Source: Bradyrhizobium sp. (GTDB lineage Bacteria > Pseudomonadota > Alphaproteobacteria > Rhizobiales > Xanthobacteraceae). From it: DNA of 64,000 bases. The translations under genes were made by a program, and so were the position numbers. The stretch lies in assembly GCF_030646015.1 (NCBI RefSeq), contig NZ_JAUSLT010000019.1:1-64000 (forward strand), written 5' to 3'. How positions within the stretch are numbered: the stretch's first letter is position 1; every line of letters starts with the position of its first letter. This document shows positions 60,446 to 64,000 of the stretch, piece by piece. The notes beneath the pieces are model-generated. The model worked only from the letters and a program-made list of their open reading frames with translations. It searched no databases and had not been told where the DNA came from.

Positions 60446-61345
60446 ATGGCCCGTACAGCTACCCTGCCGGTTCTCAACGGAGAATCCGGCCTGTCCCGTT
60501 ACCTTGCCGAGATCCGCAAATTTCCGATGCTGGAACCCCAGCAGGAATACATGTTCGCCAAGCGCTGGCGCGAGCATGACGATCGCGACGCGGCACATCA
60601 CCTTGTCACCAGCCATCTAAGGCTCGTGGCCAAGATTGCCATGGGCTATCGCGGCTACGGCCTGCCGATTTCCGAGGTCGTCTCGGAAGGCAATGTCGGC
60701 CTGATGCAGGCGGTCAAGCGGTTCGAGCCCGAAAAGGGTTTTCGGCTCGCCACCTACGCCATGTGGTGGATCAAGGCGTCGATCCAGGAATACATCCTGC
60801 GTTCGTGGTCGCTCGTGAAAATGGGCACCACCGCGAACCAGAAGAAGCTGTTCTTCAACCTGCGCAAGGCGAAGAGCAAGATCTCCGCGCTGGACGAGGG
60901 TGATCTCCACCCCGACCAGGTGAAGCTGATTGCCAAGCGCCTCGGCGTCACGGCCCAGGACGTGATCGACATGAACCGCCGTCTCGGCGGCGATGCGTCG
61001 CTCAACGCGCCGATCCGTGACGACGGCGAAGCCGGCGAATGGCAGGACTGGCTGGTCGATAACTCGCCCAACCAGGAAGCCATCATGGCCGAGCACGAGG
61101 AGTTCGATCATCGCCGTCAGGCGCTGAACGGCGCCATCGGCGTGCTCAACCCGAGGGAACGCCGCATCTTCGAGGCGCGGCGTCTGGCGGAAGAGCCGAT
61201 GACGCTGGAAGACCTCGCCACCGAGTTCGGCGTGTCGCGCGAGCGCGTGCGGCAGATCGAGGTCCGCGCCTTCGAGAAGGTGCAGTCCGCGGTCAAGGGC
61301 ACCATCGCCCGGCAGGAACAGGCCGCGCTGGAAGCCGCGCATTAA
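60446..61345 (+). CDS. rpoH: RNA polymerase sigma-32 factor RpoH
   Basis: A 299-residue heat-shock sigma factor. The N-terminal SGLSRYLAEIRKFPMLEPQQEY, region 2 (EVVSEGNVGLMQAVKRFEPEKGFRLATYAMWWIKASIQEY in outline), and the RpoH box QKKLFFNLRKAKSK are diagnostic; region 4 reads TLEDLATEFGVSRERVRQIEVRAFEKV. CTGGAGGGCGCTAAA precedes the ATG. A terminator follows the stop. It reads heat-shock promoters in the cytoplasm; alphaproteobacteria often have several copies. Confidence 0.96.
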   Translation: MARTATLPVLNGESGLSRYLAEIRKFPMLEPQQEYMFAKRWREHDDRDAAHHLVTSHLRLVAKIAMGYRGYGLPISEVVSEGNVGLMQAVKRFEPEKGFRLATYAMWWIKASIQEYILRSWSLVKMGTTANQKKLFFNLRKAKSKISALDEGDLHPDQVKLIAKRLGVTAQDVIDMNRRLGGDASLNAPIRDDGEAGEWQDWLVDNSPNQEAIMAEHEEFDHRRQALNGAIGVLNPRERRIFEARRLAEEPMTLEDLATEFGVSRERVRQIEVRAFEKVQSAVKGTIARQEQAALEAAH

Positions 61346-61372
61346 TCAGCGCGCGGTCGAAACGAAACAGAA

Positions 61373-61398
61373 AGCCGGCGGCAACGCCGGCTTTTTTT
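61373..61398 (+). terminator. Intrinsic terminator of rpoH
   Basis: AGCCGGCG-GCAA-CGCCGGCT followed by seven T: a perfect 8-pair GC stem with a tetraloop and T-tract, 28 bases after the rpoH stop. Confidence 0.9.
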
Positions 61399-61437
61399 GT
61401 GCCTCGCCTGACCAGCCATGTTTCAACCACACCCATT

Positions 61438-61536
61438 GTCGTCCCCGCGAAAGCGGGGATCCAGTACGCCGCGGCTTCTCGGTAACGACAGATGTCATCG
61501 CCTACTGGGTCGCCCGGTCTGCGCCGGGCGATGACA
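61438..61536. repeat. Interspersed Bradyrhizobium-type repeat
   Basis: Starts GTCGTCCCCGCGAAAGCGGG and contains two hairpins, CCCCGCGAAAGCGGGG and CGCCCGG-TCTG-CGCCGGGCG, separated by GGATCCAGTACGCC. Such 100-base units occur in many intergenic regions of Bradyrhizobium genomes. Confidence 0.65.
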
Positions 61537-61645
61537 GGTTCGGGTAGGCAAGAAAACGCGCTTGCGGCATGCGTTAGCGACGAGGAGTGCCGCCAGACGA
61601 TCCCTTCTTTGCATGGGGTTGCTTTCGATATTTTGGTTTGGGCTG

Positions 61646-62269
61646 CTACTCCCCCCACTCCCTCGCCAGCTTCGCCAGCGCGCAGCCTTCGCAATAGCGC
61701 GCGTCCTTGTAGTCGATCCAGTTATGCGCATAGACCCGTTCGAGCGGGATGCCGTAGCGCGTCCGCAGCACCTTGAGCAGGATCCGCCACGCCGCGATCT
61801 GCGCCTCGGTGGCGCCGCGCGTCACGTCGGGGAAATTGCCGGCGAATTCCACCCCGATCGAATTGGTGCCGAGCACCTGGCGAAAGGTCGGGCGGTTGTC
61901 GATGTACTTGTTGTCGTTGCGGTTGGCGCCGTCGCCATGGGTCGGAACCAGATTCTCCGCCACCGCCCAGTACACCGTGCCGTCGGTCTCGACCCAGACC
62001 GTGACGCCGCGCCGCGTCGGGTTTTTCGATTGCGCCTGCGCGCCGCCGCGCGCCGAGCCGGCCGGCCCCTCGGTCTGGTGCACGATGATGTTTTTCCAGG
62101 GGTGGGCTTTTGAAACCTCGCCCCACGGCGCCAGCCAGACCATCTTCAGGCCGGGAATATCGGGCGTGCCCGCCGCCCGCGCGACAACCGCGAGGTCGGG
62201 CGACTGGGCTGAGGCCGGGGCCACACTCAAGATGGCGCCCAGCGCCATCGCTAACAGGCGAACGTTCAT
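61646..62269 (-). CDS. N-acetylmuramoyl-L-alanine amidase (amidase_2 type), exported
   Basis: A 207-residue amidase. A signal peptide (MNVRLLAMALGAILSVAPASA) is followed by the Zn-site His in IIVHQTEGP, the IGVEFAGNFP block and YAHNWIDYKDARYCEGC with the second His and a Cys pair. It would cut the amide between muramic acid and the stem peptide in the periplasm. The start is taken at the signal-peptide ATG, not the long upstream frame, which overlaps the GGDEF gene. Confidence 0.85.
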   Translation of the reverse strand: MNVRLLAMALGAILSVAPASAQSPDLAVVARAAGTPDIPGLKMVWLAPWGEVSKAHPWKNIIVHQTEGPAGSARGGAQAQSKNPTRRGVTVWVETDGTVYWAVAENLVPTHGDGANRNDNKYIDNRPTFRQVLGTNSIGVEFAGNFPDVTRGATEAQIAAWRILLKVLRTRYGIPLERVYAHNWIDYKDARYCEGCALAKLAREWGE

Positions 62270-62288
62270 GGCCTGGAGTCTAGCACGC

Positions 62289-63515
62289 TCACGCGTGCTT
62301 GCGCAGCGCTCGTTCCGGCATCGAAGCGGGATCGATCCCGGGCGCCAGCGGCGGGGCGGGATCGTAAATCGCGTGTCGGTTCTTGCCGTCCTTCTTGGCG
62401 GCGTAGAGCGCATGGTCGGCGGCGGCGATCACCCGGTCCGGGAATGCGCCCATCTCGCGGGTCCATTGCGCGACGCCGATCGAGAGCGAGATCGGGATAT
62501 CGGCGCCGACGCAGGCTTCCGCGTCCTCGCGGCAGACATCGAGGATGCGGCGCGCGATCATCGCCCCTTCCCGCAGCGTCGAGGACGGCAGCACGACGCA
62601 GAACTCGTCGCCGCCGGTGCGCGCCAGCATGTCGCCGGGCCGCAGCCGGGTCTGCGCCATCAGGGTGAAATGCTGCAGGCAGGCGTCGCCCGCGGCGTGG
62701 CCATGGGTGTCGTTGATCGCCTTGAAGCCATCGAGGTCGATCACCAGCAGCGCGAAGGATTCGCCTGAGCGTTCCGAGCGCGCGCATTCCTCGGTCAGGC
62801 GCTGCAGCAGATGCCGCCGGTTGCCGACGCCGGTGAGGTCGTCGAGCAGCGCGAGGTCGGCGACCTCGTTGCGCAGCCGGTCCATCGCCATCAGCAGGAA
62901 GCCGAAATTCCACGACATCGACAGGAACATCAGCACCAGGATCGAAATCGAATGAACCGGGGTGAAATGGAGGAAGGAGAACTCGCCGCCGACCTGCACC
63001 ACGTTGCTGAGCACGCGCATGAAATAGATGGCGATGATGAGAATGGCGACGGTGGCCGCGAGCCGGGCGCCGGCGTTGACCCGTCCGTTCTCCCGCGCCA
63101 GCAACAGTTTGAGGGTCAGCGCGAACGGCAGCACCTGGGCGAACGAATAGATGAACATCCGGATCGGCTGGTGGTCATAGCCGAAGGCGAAGAAGGTCAT
63201 GCCCGCGGTGCCCAGTCCGGTGATCAGCGCGGTCTGGCGCCAGCCGACCGGCCGGTCATAAAACCGCCTGACGCCCATCGCGGCCAGGCAGGAGGCGATG
63301 ATCAGCACGGTACCGCCGGCCAAAAGCGGCAGCAGCGAATCCACCACGACGCGCAGGCTGGCCAGCGACGCACCAAAGGCCGCGGCAAACGCCGAAGCGG
63401 TCCAGTACGGCGCCGCCGCGAATTTCGGATAGCACCGGGTGACGTAGGCCCAGATCAGACCCAGCGCGAGAAAATTGATGATGAACGCCGTCCACAGCGT
63501 CGGTACGCTCAGCAT
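62289..63515 (-). CDS. Membrane-anchored GGDEF diguanylate cyclase
   Basis: A 408-residue protein. About six membrane segments occupy residues 1-230, and the GGDEF domain follows: DDLTGVGNRRHL, LLVIDLDGFKAIND and the catalytic RTGGDEFCVVLP. It makes c-di-GMP, controlling motility or biofilm. The inhibitory RxxD is not evident in the expected place. The gene ends 20 bases before the amidase start, in the same direction. Confidence 0.93.
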   Translation of the reverse strand: MLSVPTLWTAFIINFLALGLIWAYVTRCYPKFAAAPYWTASAFAAAFGASLASLRVVVDSLLPLLAGGTVLIIASCLAAMGVRRFYDRPVGWRQTALITGLGTAGMTFFAFGYDHQPIRMFIYSFAQVLPFALTLKLLLARENGRVNAGARLAATVAILIIAIYFMRVLSNVVQVGGEFSFLHFTPVHSISILVLMFLSMSWNFGFLLMAMDRLRNEVADLALLDDLTGVGNRRHLLQRLTEECARSERSGESFALLVIDLDGFKAINDTHGHAAGDACLQHFTLMAQTRLRPGDMLARTGGDEFCVVLPSSTLREGAMIARRILDVCREDAEACVGADIPISLSIGVAQWTREMGAFPDRVIAAADHALYAAKKDGKNRHAIYDPAPPLAPGIDPASMPERALRKHA

Positions 63516-63956
63516 CGCGAAGCCAGAACGCGCATCGTCCCGTCTCCCCTGTTGTCCAACAACCCACCCATCGAAGTCCCCGTGTTCTTGCTGGGCAAAG
63601 TGCGCCTGTGTCGCTTAACGGACCCTCACCACGGCAAGGCAATCCGTACCGTGGTTTTGAAATCATGAAGATTGCGCGGCGCACCATCGCGCCGTCAGCC
63701 TGTACCGGATCGACGCAGTTGCGCGGCTCGCATTGGCAAGCTGTTAACCGTGACGGGGCGGCGTGGAATGCATTGCGCGGCTGAAAGGTGCCCGAAAACG
63801 CATAACAGCTGTGGATAACACAATGACACCGGCGTGACGGCGCGAGGCAGTCGGGCGCGAATCTGTTCGGATGATGATTGAGGCTGTTGCGAGGCTAAGC
63901 CCTCCCCGAGCAAGCCTCGTGTCGCGTTTCCACCCATTAAACCCAATGAGGATGCT
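63516..63956. other. About 440 bases between the GGDEF gene and the histone-like gene
   Basis: Divergent promoter region. No gene is recognised; short minus-strand frames lack support. AATGAGG near the right end is the ribosome-binding site of the next gene. Confidence 0.45.
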
Positions 63957-64000
63957 ATGGCTAAGAAAGCGAAGAAGGCTAAGAAGGCTAAGAAGGTCGC
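63957..64000 (+). CDS. Histone-like Lys/Ala-repeat protein (partial, runs off the right edge)
   Basis: ATG after GAGGATGCT opens MAKKAKKAKKAKKAKKV, the start of a basic repeat protein of the type annotated as histone H1-like or PhaF-like DNA-binding protein in Bradyrhizobium. Only 14-15 codons are in the window, so its length and C-terminal domain are unknown. Confidence 0.6.
   Translation, partial: MAKKAKKAKKAKKV

Overview
The window comes from a GC-rich alphaproteobacterium, most likely Bradyrhizobium or a close relative in the Nitrobacteraceae. Supporting signs are an rpoH-type sigma-32 gene next to an RluA-family pseudouridine synthase and a small DUF6476-like membrane protein, two GC-rich interspersed palindromic repeat units of the kind common in Bradyrhizobium, a Lys/Ala-repeat histone-like gene start at the right edge, and many ABC uptake systems and GMC oxidoreductases. 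The taxonomic call is inference from gene content.

Layout. 1-8.4 kb: a catabolic cluster with a sugar-type ABC importer on the minus strand, and a class III CoA-transferase, a GMC oxidoreductase and a MaoC-like protein on the plus strand. Three near-identical palindromic operators (ACCA-N3-TGGT core) sit in its divergent promoter regions. 8.4-10.2 kb: debris of a mobile element. 10.2-13.4 kb: a 5'-truncated ferredoxin-reductase-like gene and two periplasmic binding proteins. 13.5-19.5 kb: a minus-strand operon of MarR regulator, internally deleted aminotransferase, taurine/nitrate-type ABC importer and GMC oxidoreductase. 19.6-21.1 kb: a sulfatase pseudogene. 21.8-25.9 kb: a three-component cytochrome P450 system (ferredoxin, P450, ferredoxin reductase) and a GntR regulator. 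26.1-29.1 kb: a glcD/glcF relic, a DDE insertion sequence, and the remains of a HerA-SIR2 defence pair.

29.5-44.2 kb is a defence-island-like segment. It has a complete type II CBASS (divergent patatin effector CapV, DncV-like nucleotidyltransferase, E1-E2 fusion Cap2, JAB peptidase Cap3), a DUF4365 nuclease-like gene, and a regulator/NADAR pair. It then has a five-gene minus-strand operon: phosphoribosyltransferase-like protein, P-loop ATPase, Rossmann-like protein, SIS-HAD fusion and PfkB kinase. The genes are tightly packed, with two ATGA overlaps or very short gaps. This operon is my best candidate for a poorly described nucleotide- or sugar-phosphate-based conflict system.

44.6-58.4 kb is an integrative element. 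It carries a catalytic-domain-only tyrosine recombinase, an HhH-glycosylase-like Cys-rich protein, several small paralogous genes, an XRE regulator with a perfect operator, DUF3768, DUF5131 and DUF927 proteins, a Rep-like protein, a ParB-like protein and an AlpA-like excisionase. It abuts the 3' end of a tRNA-Glu gene at 58.45-58.52 kb, a classic integration site. Core chromosome follows: DUF6476, pseudouridine synthase, rpoH, an amidase, a GGDEF diguanylate cyclase and the histone-like gene start.

Two unexplained sequence signatures tie the accessory part together. (i) Seven copies of a 32-base palindromic unit (ACTGATAAG-N14-CTTATCAGT, spacer also conserved) lie at 10.17, 34.04-34.15 (three in tandem), 45.27-45.34 (two in tandem) and 46.02 kb, bracketing the defence modules and lying just upstream of the recombinase. 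(ii) Seven copies of CTTGTAAA are found in leader regions; the five minus-strand genes with clear starts have it 52-66 bases upstream, usually followed by a hairpin.
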